A stretch of DNA of 45,527 nucleotides, from the NCBI GenBank assembly GCA_964641965.1, contig CAZXLD010000042.1, positions 1-45,527 of the forward strand, in the 5' to 3' direction. Of this stretch, positions 27,066-34,648 are shown piece after piece (position 1 is the stretch's first letter; every line of letters begins with the position of its first letter). The notes under the pieces were generated by a model. It ran no database searches and was not told where the DNA came from. It saw nothing but the letters and a program-made list of their open reading frames with translations. The position numbers and the translations under genes were made by a program. Source of the DNA: JAJDFU01 sp964641965. Lineage in GTDB: Bacteria > Bacteroidota > Bacteroidia > Chitinophagales > Saprospiraceae.

Positions 27066-27080
27066 AGTGAGTAATCACTT
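27066..27080. promoter_or_regulatory. palindrome, likely TetR autoregulatory operator
   Basis: AGTGAGTAATCACTT lies directly in front of the tetR start codon and is identical over 15 nt to the site in front of the SDR gene (26498-26512). It also lies 153 bp from the divergent truncated synthase gene and may once have controlled that promoter. Confidence 0.6.
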
Positions 27081-27232
27081 ACAAATGTAATTGAATTTTA
27101 AGTATTGCGCAAGTAGAGTGTACATTTATAGAAAAAGAAATATAGACCTGACATTGAGCAAAGGCAGTTGATCAGAATTTTTAACAGTTTTTATGATAAA
27201 TATTTTAAATCCAATTAAATAAATTTTTCCAT

Positions 27233-27883
27233 ATGATACGCCCCGGATTTTCAGAAATTACTACGAACTGGCCAGTAGATCGAGCAAAACAAACTGGGCA
27301 TTACTTCTACGATGCCCCCATAGCAGAATACCTATCTGATACCGAGGTAATGGTTAGGGGAAAAGGTCGAATGCTTATGTTCGGAGGGTACTCTTATCTT
27401 TCCCTGCACCGCCATCCCAAGATTCAACAGAGGGCAGTAGAAGCTTTACAACATTTTGGGATAGGGGGCTATGGAGTGCGCCTCCTTGCTGGTACTACCA
27501 CTATGCATAAAGACCTGGAAAATACGATCAGTACATTTATTGGTACAGAAGATGCAATCCTGTATTCCAGTGGATTTATGGCTAATATTTCTGCAATTAG
27601 TGCATTGGTCGGGCGGGAAGATACGATCTACTCGGATCGACTGAACCATGCTTCCATACATCAAGGTTGTCTATTGAGCCGGGCCCGGTTGTTAAGGTTT
27701 AAACATGGAGATATGGACCATCTCCAAAAGCTCTTACAACAAAATACATCCGGAAAAAGACTCGTAATCACCGAGGGTGTCTTTTCAATGGATGGGGATA
27801 TTGCTCCACTACCGGACCTGGTCAATTTGTGTAAAGAGTGGAGGATGATGCAGCAAAAAACGATGTACAAGATATTCGAATAG
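27233..27883 (+). pseudogene. truncated 2-oxoamine synthase-like gene (AONS/serine palmitoyltransferase family)
   Basis: Codons 1 to ~202 match the N-terminal half of PLP-dependent alpha-oxoamine synthases (serine palmitoyltransferase, KBL, BioF): MLMFGGYSYLSLHRHPKI, GGYGVRLLAGTTTMHKDLE, YSSGFMANISAISAL, SDRLNHASIHQGC, VITEGVFSMDGDIAPL. Homology ends at LCKE (~27838), just before the expected Asp-Asp-Ala-His motif; the PLP lysine and the whole C-terminal half are missing. The remaining 15 codons come from the antisense of another gene. In Bacteroidota such enzymes make sphingolipid or sulfonolipid (capnine) backbones. The start and promoter look intact, but the product cannot be catalytic. 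Confidence 0.85.
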
Positions 27884-28118
27884 CGTGTAAGTAACAGCGC
27901 CTGCGAGTATTAAGCAAAGCACTGATTTCCAATTGATTGAATCGGATGCAAAGTAAATAGTAAGTGCAGATGTACCGATAAAAAAACCGACTACGGTATA
28001 ACACGCTCTGCTGCTCGGTTGGTCCGTACGCAAAGGTTAACATTGTCCTTGTTATTTCCTTTAAAGTTACCGCCATTAGGAGCAAGAAAAAAGTATCATT
28101 CAACAAACGATAGGCCAT
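27839..28118 (-). pseudogene. fragment of a fatty-acid hydroxylase/sterol desaturase-like gene
   Basis: On the minus strand one frame reads a hydrophobic stretch, then FEYLVHRFLLHHPP, which resembles the first di-iron histidine box region (EYxxHRxxxHxP) of membrane fatty-acid hydroxylases. Homology stops at 27839, exactly where the synthase homology on the other strand stops. The N-terminal part (28118-28034) is in a different frame, so there is probably also a frameshift. The remaining His boxes are missing. With a sphingolipid-type synthase this would form a plausible pathway pair (acyl hydroxylation). Confidence 0.5.
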
Positions 28119-28528
28119 TATTTAATCGAGTTGAAAATTTGCCACAATTCTTTACCTTCCTTTCGATGATTACTACATAGTCAAGGGGTAAGTAAATTGT
28201 GGCGATAGACAGTAACAAACTTGTTAAAGTTTCAACACTGTTCCATCGCCTCACGATTTCTTGCCGGCTGGCCATGCTATTTAGAAGCTATGTTAGGGAG
28301 TAGCAGGAAGGTATAATTGTTGATGTTCAGGTCGTTAAGCAGATGAGCCGTGTTGGAGCACAGCGGAAATCCCGACAAGCCCTTAGCCTTGGTCGAGACA
28401 CTGATAAAATAATCCAGAAACCGTTTTCTAGGAGAAGCCATTAAGCCCAATCCTATGCGGATCCCAACCTTTCAATGGTCACATAAAGTTTGTATGAAAA
28501 TTATTCTATTCATATTAGAATTTCAGGC
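27884..28528. other. decayed region between broken lipid genes and the PLP decarboxylase
   Basis: Holds the hydroxylase-like fragment (to 28118) and then ~410 bp without a supported gene. A 50-nt imperfect hairpin at 28201-28250 is the only clear structure. The last ~60 bp should contain the decarboxylase promoter. Confidence 0.6.
28201..28250. repeat. long imperfect hairpin of unknown function
   Basis: Three stacked helices: GGCGAT/ATCGCC (28201-28206 with 28245-28250), ACAGT/ACTGT (28209-28213 with 28237-28241) and AAACTT/AAGTTT (28217-28222 with 28227-28232), closed by GTTA and separated by small internal loops. No gene overlaps it. It could be a transposon end, an orphan terminator or a structured RNA. 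Confidence 0.55.
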
Positions 28529-29977
28529 ATGAACCCATTTGATTTACCGCCCGATCACAGGGCAATGCTATGGAATACGGTACAAACGGAACTAGAATCC
28601 TATTATGCCCAAACTAGCCAATTACCCGCTGCTCCCTTACTGAACAAGGAAGAAATTAGAGCCCAGGCGCGCAAATTTGATTTTTCTGAACCCTTGGATT
28701 CGGATAGTGCGCTGACCCATGTACTGGATTCCCTGAAAGCTTATCAGGTGCATACCCCACACCCATCCTATTATGGGCTTTTCAACCCAAGAGCGAATTT
28801 CCCATCAATTCTCGGCGATTTGATTGCCGCCACCTTTAATCCTCAACTGGCCGCCTGGAGTCATTCCCCTTTTGCATCCGAAGTGGAACATTACCTGGTG
28901 GAGTCTTTCGCGCAAAAATTTGGGTATCCAGAAGGGGAAACGGATGGCGTGTTTTGCAGTGGAGGAGCCGAGGCGAACCAGACGGCCATTTTATGTGCCC
29001 TGAATCATCACTTTCCCAATTTTGCTAGTAGTGGTCTAAGGAGTTTGACCAAGCAGCCTGTCCTGTATTGTTCTGCCGATGCCCATCATTCTGTAGCCAA
29101 GGCAGCTCGTACCTCTGGTTTGGGTTTGGAAGCCGTACGAGAGATCCCAATGGATAGTACCCTTCGGATGAATCCTCATTTGCTTCGTCAACGTATTACG
29201 GAGGACTTGAAGGAAGGTTTAGCTCCGTTTCTTGTGGTGGCTACAGCTGGTACTACCGGTCCCGGAGCCATTGACCCCTTACCCGAGGTAGGCAGCCTAT
29301 GCCAAGAATTTAAGCTCTGGTTTCATGCCGATGCAGCCTATGGTGGAGCACTAGCCTTACATCCTGGCTATAAATCTTATCTGGCTGGAATTGAGCAAAG
29401 CCATTCAATCACTTTTGATATCCACAAATGGCTGAGCGTTCCCATGGGCGCCAGCCTTTTAATGACCCGGAACCTAGAAATTCTTCATCAAACTTTTCGT
29501 ATCACAGCTGACTATATGCCAAAAGAGGCTTCCGCCATGGCTGTTACCGATCCATACACCCATTCTATCCAGTGGTCGAGGCGATTTATCGGGTTGAAAT
29601 GTTATCTGCCTCTGCTTGTGTTTGGATGGGAAGGTATGGAAACATTGGTGGAGCGTCAGATCCATTCGGGTAAATACCTAAAGGAACAATTAAACCAACG
29701 AGGTTGGGAAATTGTGAATCCGACCCCGATGCCTATCGCCTGTTTTTCCCATCCGGATTATTTCAAAGAAGCCGGTGCTGTTGAGGTATTTTGTAAAAGC
29801 ATCGTTGCTTCAGGGAAGGCGTGGATCTCCGTTTATCCCATAAAAGGACAGCTGTATTTGCGAGCCTGTATTACCAACTATGCCACTGAAAAACAACACC
29901 TTGATCAGTTGGTAAGGTTATTGAATACGAGCCTGGAATCCAGGGAAAAACTTGCTTTCAAGTTGAGCGATCTCTAG
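28529..29977 (+). CDS. PLP-dependent group II amino-acid decarboxylase
   Basis: A 482-aa enzyme of the aromatic-L-amino-acid/glutamate decarboxylase family, removing CO2 from an amino acid to give an amine. Seen: the N-terminal substrate loop HPSYYGLFNPRA, the cofactor region SGGAEANQTAILCAL, the VVATAGTTGPGAIDPL motif, HADAAYGGA, and the PLP Lys300 in FDIHKW. The start ATG 28529 begins MNPFDLPPDHR; an alternative start 39 bp upstream adds a poor leader. Substrate cannot be set; an aromatic or branched amino acid is as likely as glutamate. A short hairpin (ATCTCT/AGAGAT, 29970-29984) overlaps the stop and may terminate it. Confidence 0.9.
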   Translation: MNPFDLPPDHRAMLWNTVQTELESYYAQTSQLPAAPLLNKEEIRAQARKFDFSEPLDSDSALTHVLDSLKAYQVHTPHPSYYGLFNPRANFPSILGDLIAATFNPQLAAWSHSPFASEVEHYLVESFAQKFGYPEGETDGVFCSGGAEANQTAILCALNHHFPNFASSGLRSLTKQPVLYCSADAHHSVAKAARTSGLGLEAVREIPMDSTLRMNPHLLRQRITEDLKEGLAPFLVVATAGTTGPGAIDPLPEVGSLCQEFKLWFHADAAYGGALALHPGYKSYLAGIEQSHSITFDIHKWLSVPMGASLLMTRNLEILHQTFRITADYMPKEASAMAVTDPYTHSIQWSRRFIGLKCYLPLLVFGWEGMETLVERQIHSGKYLKEQLNQRGWEIVNPTPMPIACFSHPDYFKEAGAVEVFCKSIVASGKAWISVYPIKGQLYLRACITNYATEKQHLDQLVRLLNTSLESREKLAFKLSDL

Positions 29978-30355
29978 GAGAGATAGGGTATCTACCTTAA
30001 ACATTAATGGTGGATTCATTTGCTGCTCTCGAGCTTTGTTACAAGCATGTCAACCCGTAGAAACGATCTTCAAGGGGCACTACCGCACTACTTCTCCCAT
30101 AATGATCATGGCTGGGAATAAAGATTTAAAAAATATATCTAGACCTTGTTTAACAATGATTTAGGATTATTATCATTTTGAATGAAATATTATCTTCCTA
30201 CAAGGCCAGTATTTTGGATGTGGCCTCAGGGGGCCATCCGGATGCTCTTCGTTGAATTCGTCTTATTCCTTGAATTATCCCCTTGTTTTACGGCGCAGAA
30301 AGAATTCTTTCCTTACCTTATAGATTCGTTGTATTTACCAACCCATCCTTAAGAC
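29978..30355. other. gene-free stretch upstream of the Mo-oxidoreductase operon
   Basis: 378 bp without a supported gene. It starts with short hairpins after the decarboxylase stop, including AGATA-ggg-TATCT at 29981-29993, and has an AT-rich part near 30125-30200 that probably carries the operon promoter. I could not find a riboswitch-like structure. Confidence 0.5.
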
Positions 30356-30973
30356 ATGGAGGAGAAAACACCCAAAAAAGGCCTAAGTCGGAGAACCTTT
30401 CTCAAAGGGGCAAGTTTGACTACGGCCGGTACGGTCATGGCCAATTCTACGCTTCTGGCTATCGAAAGCACTACCCGGCCAGCCACCGGTCAGGCTTATG
30501 GTCCGGACTCCCTGACCATCCAGATGAAAGTCAATGGAACCATTCATTCCCTGATCGTTGAACCACGTACTACCTTAGCTGCGGCCCTTCGTGATCGGCT
30601 CGAACTCACCGGCACCAAGGTGGTTTGTGATCGAGGCTCCTGCTCCGCTTGTACGGTGTATATCGATGGGAAGCCCGTGAATTCCTGTATGACCATGGCG
30701 CTCGATGTAGGTGAACAAGAGGTGACCACCATTGAGGGTATAGCCAAAAATGGAGAGCTTCATCCTTTGCAGGAAGCTTTCATTGAGTATGATGCCTCCC
30801 AGTGCGGGTACTGTACACCTGGTATGGTGATGTCTTGTGTACACTTATTGGAAAATAAGTCGAATCCCACTCTCGAGGACGTCAAACATGCTACCCGAGG
30901 TAATCTTTGCCGTTGCGGTACCTATCCGCATGTGTTCAAGGCCACCCTGGCTGCGGCCAATAAAATGAAATAA
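30356..30973 (+). CDS. [2Fe-2S] small subunit of a periplasmic molybdenum aldehyde oxidoreductase (PaoA-like)
   Basis: A 205-aa iron-sulfur subunit of the xanthine-oxidase family. A twin-arginine signal, SRRTFLKG (Arg12-Arg13), is followed by a hydrophobic Ala/Thr stretch, so the assembled complex is probably exported by Tat. The plant-type [2Fe-2S] cluster is Cys91, Cys96, Cys99 and Cys111; the second cluster, in the four-helix domain, is Cys150, Cys153, Cys185 and Cys187 (CGYC and CRCG). It passes electrons from the Mo site to FAD. It is the first gene of a tight operon: the large subunit starts 1 bp after its stop. Confidence 0.93.
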   Translation: MEEKTPKKGLSRRTFLKGASLTTAGTVMANSTLLAIESTTRPATGQAYGPDSLTIQMKVNGTIHSLIVEPRTTLAAALRDRLELTGTKVVCDRGSCSACTVYIDGKPVNSCMTMALDVGEQEVTTIEGIAKNGELHPLQEAFIEYDASQCGYCTPGMVMSCVHLLENKSNPTLEDVKHATRGNLCRCGTYPHVFKATLAAANKMK

Positions 30974-30974
30974 C

Positions 30975-33302
30975 ATGGATAAGCGTAAAGAAAAATTCCC
31001 ATTCGGGATTCCCGACTACAACCTTAGTGAAGTTGAACGGGAAATTCCCAATGACGAACCAACAGCTTGGCCAATAAATGACGAGTTAAAGGTAGTTGGA
31101 AAACGGATCCGTCGCCTGGATGCTCGTGCCAAAGTAACAGGGGAAGCTCGGTATACTTCCGATATGCGGCTGCCGGGGATGCTCTATGCTTGTATGCTTC
31201 GTTCTAATGTACCTCACGCCTCTATCAAGGGTATTGATACGAGCAAAGCTGAACGTCTATCCGGTGTGTATGCTGTTCATTTGATTCAGGATGAGGAGGG
31301 GGGTGGCTTTCCGGATGTTAAATATGTGGGTCAACCCTTAGTCGGTGTAGCTGCAGCATCCTTGGAAATCGCCAAAGAGGCCGTATCCCTCATCCAGGTT
31401 AATTATCAGGAAAAGCCTTTCGTGATCGATCTGGAAGAAGCCATGCAGGAGGATGCTCCGCTGGTGTTTGAAGAGCCGATCGAACGACAAACTGATGGAG
31501 GCGATGTAGGTGTAGTCCATGAAGGGGACCGTGGAGAAGGTAATTTACGCGGACCATCCACTACCAGTTTTCTGGGTGGCCCGCGTGGGGATCTGGAATT
31601 GGGATTTAATGAAGCTGAGGTGGTGGTGGAACGTACTTATCGCACCCAGGTGCATACCCACGTTCCTCTTGAAACCCATGGCGTAGTTATTGACTGGAAG
31701 CCGGATGGCATGACTGTATATGCGTCCACCCAGAATACAGCCGAAGTACGCAATGAACTAGCCGATTACTTCGATCTGCCTCGAAGCCAGGTTCGGGTAA
31801 TCTGTGAATTTATGGGCGGTGGATTTGGTGCCAAACACAGTGCAGGTACCTTCGGACCCATGGCGGCCAACCTGTCTAAGAAAACAGGTCGCCCGGTCTG
31901 GTTGATGCTGGATCGAAAAGAAGAACACCTGGCAGAAGGCAACCGCCCGAATTCCATTCATTATCTGAAGATCGGCGCAAAAAAGGATGGTACGCTTACC
32001 GCGATCCAACAGCGCTCCCACGGAACTGCAGGCGTAGCCTTAGGCGCAGGTGTGGGACGGATAGCGCAGGCGATGTATACCTGCCCCAATTTTGCTACCG
32101 AACAATATGATGTGTTGACCCATGCCGGACCGGGGGCCGCCTGGCGAGCACCGGGCAACGTCCAAGGGGCTTTTGGTTTGGAGCAGGCTATTGATGAGAT
32201 GGCTGAAAAGCTTAAGTTGGATCCTTTGGCATTAAGGGACAAGATTGACGAAAGTGAAGTCCGTAAAGTACTGCGCCAACGCGGCGCTGAAGCTTTTGGA
32301 TGGTCCAATCGCCAACCTGCTGGTTCTGAGGAAGGCCCGGTTAAAAAAGGAATGGGGGTTGCCCAGTCTACCTGGCCTCGTTTTGTCAATCTGAATTCCA
32401 CAGTTGAAGTAAAGATGCATCAGGATGGAACCGTTGAGGTTCGGTCCAGTGTGCAGGATATTGGAACGGGTACCAAGACCATATTGGCCCAGGTTGTGGC
32501 GGAGGAACTTGGCCTGCAAACTGAAGCTATTACCGTGCGTATTGGTGATACGCTGTTTCCCGACGGTCCTGGTTCGGGCGGAAGTGTAGTAACAGGATCT
32601 ATTACACCCCCAACCCGAAATGCAGCCTATAAAGTAAAAATGCAATTGCTACAACAGGTGGCGGCCAATTGGGAAACGGAGGTTGAAAAGCTTAGTGTGG
32701 CCGACGGGCAAATCTTCCATACGGAGGACGAGAGCAAAAAGATTGAATTTGGTGAAGCCCTTGGTAATATGCGGACCAGCCAAATCATGGCTACTGCGAG
32801 TCGTTCTGATGATTATGGTGGTTTTCAGCAGCCTTGGGGACTGGCCTATGGAGATCTGGGTTCTGTTCAGTTTGCAGAGGTGACAGTCGATACGGATACC
32901 GGCTTTGTAAAAGTAGATCGAATTGTTGCTGCTCATAGTTGTGGCCGGCCTATCAATATTACCCAGATCGAAAGTCAGATCAATGGAGGGGTTATCCAAG
33001 GGGTTTCGTACGCTTTGTATGAAAACCGGGTGATGGATCCTCGTACAGGCCATATGCTGAATCCCAATGTGGATCAATATAAAATTCCCTATGCGATGGA
33101 AATTCCGGATATCCAATCGGTAATTGTAGAGGAATATTCGGCCAGATCCTCAACCGATGCCTATGGTATTGGAGAACCTTCCAATATAGCCACGGCCGTC
33201 GCGGTTGCCAATGCCGTATACAATGCCATTGGGGAACGGATCTATGAAATCCCGATCACCCCGGCTCAGATTTTGAAAGCCCTAAATAAAGTGGACCAAT
33301 AA
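30975..33302 (+). CDS. molybdopterin-binding large subunit of a xanthine oxidase-family aldehyde oxidoreductase (PaoC-like)
   Basis: A 775-aa catalytic subunit with molybdenum cofactor. Domain 1 begins with GKRIRRLDARAKVTGEARYTSDM. Mo-cofactor contact motifs include EFMGGGFGAKHSAGTFG and PGAAWRAPGNVQGAFGLEQAIDE, and the base is Glu734 in GIGEPSN near the C terminus. The first ~35 residues have no signal, consistent with export in complex with the Tat-bearing small subunit. The substrate is probably an aldehyde or N-heterocycle; the presence of a PaoB-like partner favours aldehydes. It is 9 bp from the FAD subunit, whose position after the large subunit differs from E. coli paoABC. Confidence 0.93.
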   Translation: MDKRKEKFPFGIPDYNLSEVEREIPNDEPTAWPINDELKVVGKRIRRLDARAKVTGEARYTSDMRLPGMLYACMLRSNVPHASIKGIDTSKAERLSGVYAVHLIQDEEGGGFPDVKYVGQPLVGVAAASLEIAKEAVSLIQVNYQEKPFVIDLEEAMQEDAPLVFEEPIERQTDGGDVGVVHEGDRGEGNLRGPSTTSFLGGPRGDLELGFNEAEVVVERTYRTQVHTHVPLETHGVVIDWKPDGMTVYASTQNTAEVRNELADYFDLPRSQVRVICEFMGGGFGAKHSAGTFGPMAANLSKKTGRPVWLMLDRKEEHLAEGNRPNSIHYLKIGAKKDGTLTAIQQRSHGTAGVALGAGVGRIAQAMYTCPNFATEQYDVLTHAGPGAAWRAPGNVQGAFGLEQAIDEMAEKLKLDPLALRDKIDESEVRKVLRQRGAEAFGWSNRQPAGSEEGPVKKGMGVAQSTWPRFVNLNSTVEVKMHQDGTVEVRSSVQDIGTGTKTILAQVVAEELGLQTEAITVRIGDTLFPDGPGSGGSVVTGSITPPTRNAAYKVKMQLLQQVAANWETEVEKLSVADGQIFHTEDESKKIEFGEALGNMRTSQIMATASRSDDYGGFQQPWGLAYGDLGSVQFAEVTVDTDTGFVKVDRIVAAHSCGRPINITQIESQINGGVIQGVSYALYENRVMDPRTGHMLNPNVDQYKIPYAMEIPDIQSVIVEEYSARSSTDAYGIGEPSNIATAVAVANAVYNAIGERIYEIPITPAQILKALNKVDQ

Positions 33303-33311
33303 TCAAATGCT

Positions 33312-34319
33312 ATGCATAAATTCAGTTGGTACGAAGCTAAATCGGTAGCAGATGCCCTCAATCAAGTAAATGCTACCCTTTCGGAGGAATTGTATGATCC
33401 ATCCGGCAAAGCGGCTGTGCTGAAAGCCGGAGGGGTAGACTTGTGGGATCTAGTCAAGGAAGGGCTTGTAAAACCTAGCACGGTCGTTAATATTCGCAAT
33501 ATTCCAGGTATGGACAGCCTCGCTTATGATGCGGAGAATGGTTTGAGCCTTGGCGCCAACCTGACTCTAGGTGAAATAGAGGCTAGTGAGGAAGTTAAGG
33601 CCCATTATTTGGCACTCCATCAAGCTGTTGCCAAAGCAGCTACACCGCAATTACGCAATATGGCTACCCTGGGTGGAAACCTGGCTCAGCGCACGCGCTG
33701 CTGGTATTTTCGTTCGCCCGATCATCCGTGTTTCCGCAAAGGAGGAGACCGCTGTTTTGCCAAAAAAGGAGAAAATGAAAATCATGCGATCCTGGATAAT
33801 GGTTCCTGTGTAAGCATTCATGCCTCTTCCGTGGCCACTGCACTAATGGCCTTTGGTGCTGAGGTGCGGATTGTAAATAGTGCTGAGGAGTCAAGAGTAG
33901 TTCCTTTAGGGGAGTTTTTCGTATCACCAGCGCAGGATGTAGCTATGGAAAACATCCTGAAAGCAGATGAACTGATTACAGAAGTGTTGATCCCGGCACC
34001 CAGTAAAGCAGTAAAAAGTTATTACATCAAGCAAGGTGCAAGGGAGTCCTACGATTGGTCGATGGCCGATGTGGCGATCGTATTGGAGATGGATGGGAAT
34101 ACCTGTTCCAAAGCCAGTGTTGTACTTGGAGCAGCTGCTCCTACTCCCTACCGGTCCCTGTATGCGGAGGAAGCGCTGACCGGGAAAAAAATTGATCGGA
34201 ATACGGCGGCTGAAGCTGCTAAAGCAGCTATGGCAAATGCACGGCCGCTGGACCAAAATGGGTATAAAATTCCGTTGTTTGAATCCATTATCCAAAGAGC
34301 AATTCTGCAAATCGCTTAA
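33312..34319 (+). CDS. FAD-binding medium subunit of the Mo aldehyde oxidoreductase, with probable [4Fe-4S] site (PaoB-like)
   Basis: A 335-aa FAD subunit of the CO-dehydrogenase/xanthine-dehydrogenase medium-chain family. FAD motifs: LKAGGVDLWDL near the N terminus and ATPQLRNMATLGGNLAQR (~109-126). Right after this lies a Cys-bearing insertion RCWYFRSPDHPCFRKGGDRCF with Cys130, Cys140 and Cys148, and a further Cys166 (NGSCVS). This is the arrangement that in PaoB holds an extra [4Fe-4S] cluster. The C-terminal CO_deh_flav_C domain follows (YDWSMADVAIVLEM). It is the third gene of the operon, 3 bp before the small cysteine-rich gene. Confidence 0.92.
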   Translation: MHKFSWYEAKSVADALNQVNATLSEELYDPSGKAAVLKAGGVDLWDLVKEGLVKPSTVVNIRNIPGMDSLAYDAENGLSLGANLTLGEIEASEEVKAHYLALHQAVAKAATPQLRNMATLGGNLAQRTRCWYFRSPDHPCFRKGGDRCFAKKGENENHAILDNGSCVSIHASSVATALMAFGAEVRIVNSAEESRVVPLGEFFVSPAQDVAMENILKADELITEVLIPAPSKAVKSYYIKQGARESYDWSMADVAIVLEMDGNTCSKASVVLGAAAPTPYRSLYAEEALTGKKIDRNTAAEAAKAAMANARPLDQNGYKIPLFESIIQRAILQIA

Positions 34320-34322
34320 ATT

Positions 34323-34550
34323 ATGCCTAAGGAAAAGGAAAAATCACCGTTATACTGCAAATTTCTCCGAGCCAAAAATCCTTATGGTCTTTTGGAAGGC
34401 GGAGAAAATCCATGGCTATTGCCTTTCGAATCGAATACGATTTGTTGGTGTGTCAAGTCGAATACAGGGTTTGGGCCGGATAACGGATTGGTGAATCCAC
34501 AGGAATGTGTACACGGAAGGTCTTGCTTTAAAGCGCCACAGAAACGATAA
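34323..34550 (+). CDS. small cysteine-rich protein at the end of the Mo-oxidoreductase operon, unknown
   Basis: A 75-aa protein starting 3 bp after the FAD-subunit stop, so it is translated with the operon. It has no signal peptide or membrane helix and carries five Cys (12, 41, 43, 62, 68) plus His64, with CWC and EC-x-H-x3-SC spacing that looks metal- or cluster-binding. It is rich in Lys at both ends. I do not recognise a family. A role as a maturation factor, chaperone or electron-transfer helper for the adjacent enzyme is an inference from position only. No PaoD/XdhC-type chaperone is seen in the operon. Confidence 0.7.
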   Translation: MPKEKEKSPLYCKFLRAKNPYGLLEGGENPWLLPFESNTICWCVKSNTGFGPDNGLVNPQECVHGRSCFKAPQKR

Positions 34551-34648
34551 CTGCATAGGGAACATTCTTTGGTTTACCCAGCCTGATCCACACCCAAACT
34601 AATCGGAAGGGGGCGATTCCCAATTGGGAAATGTTTCTTTTGATGCTC

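Noticed and set aside
28277..28441. A 54-codon minus-strand ORF (MASPRKRFLDYF...)
   Set aside because: No good ribosome-binding site, no family resemblance, and located in a decaying region; could be a gene remnant but cannot be supported.
32232..33116. Two minus-strand open frames of 137 and 155 codons
   Set aside because: Antisense shadows of the Mo-binding subunit gene, which is strongly supported by its motifs.
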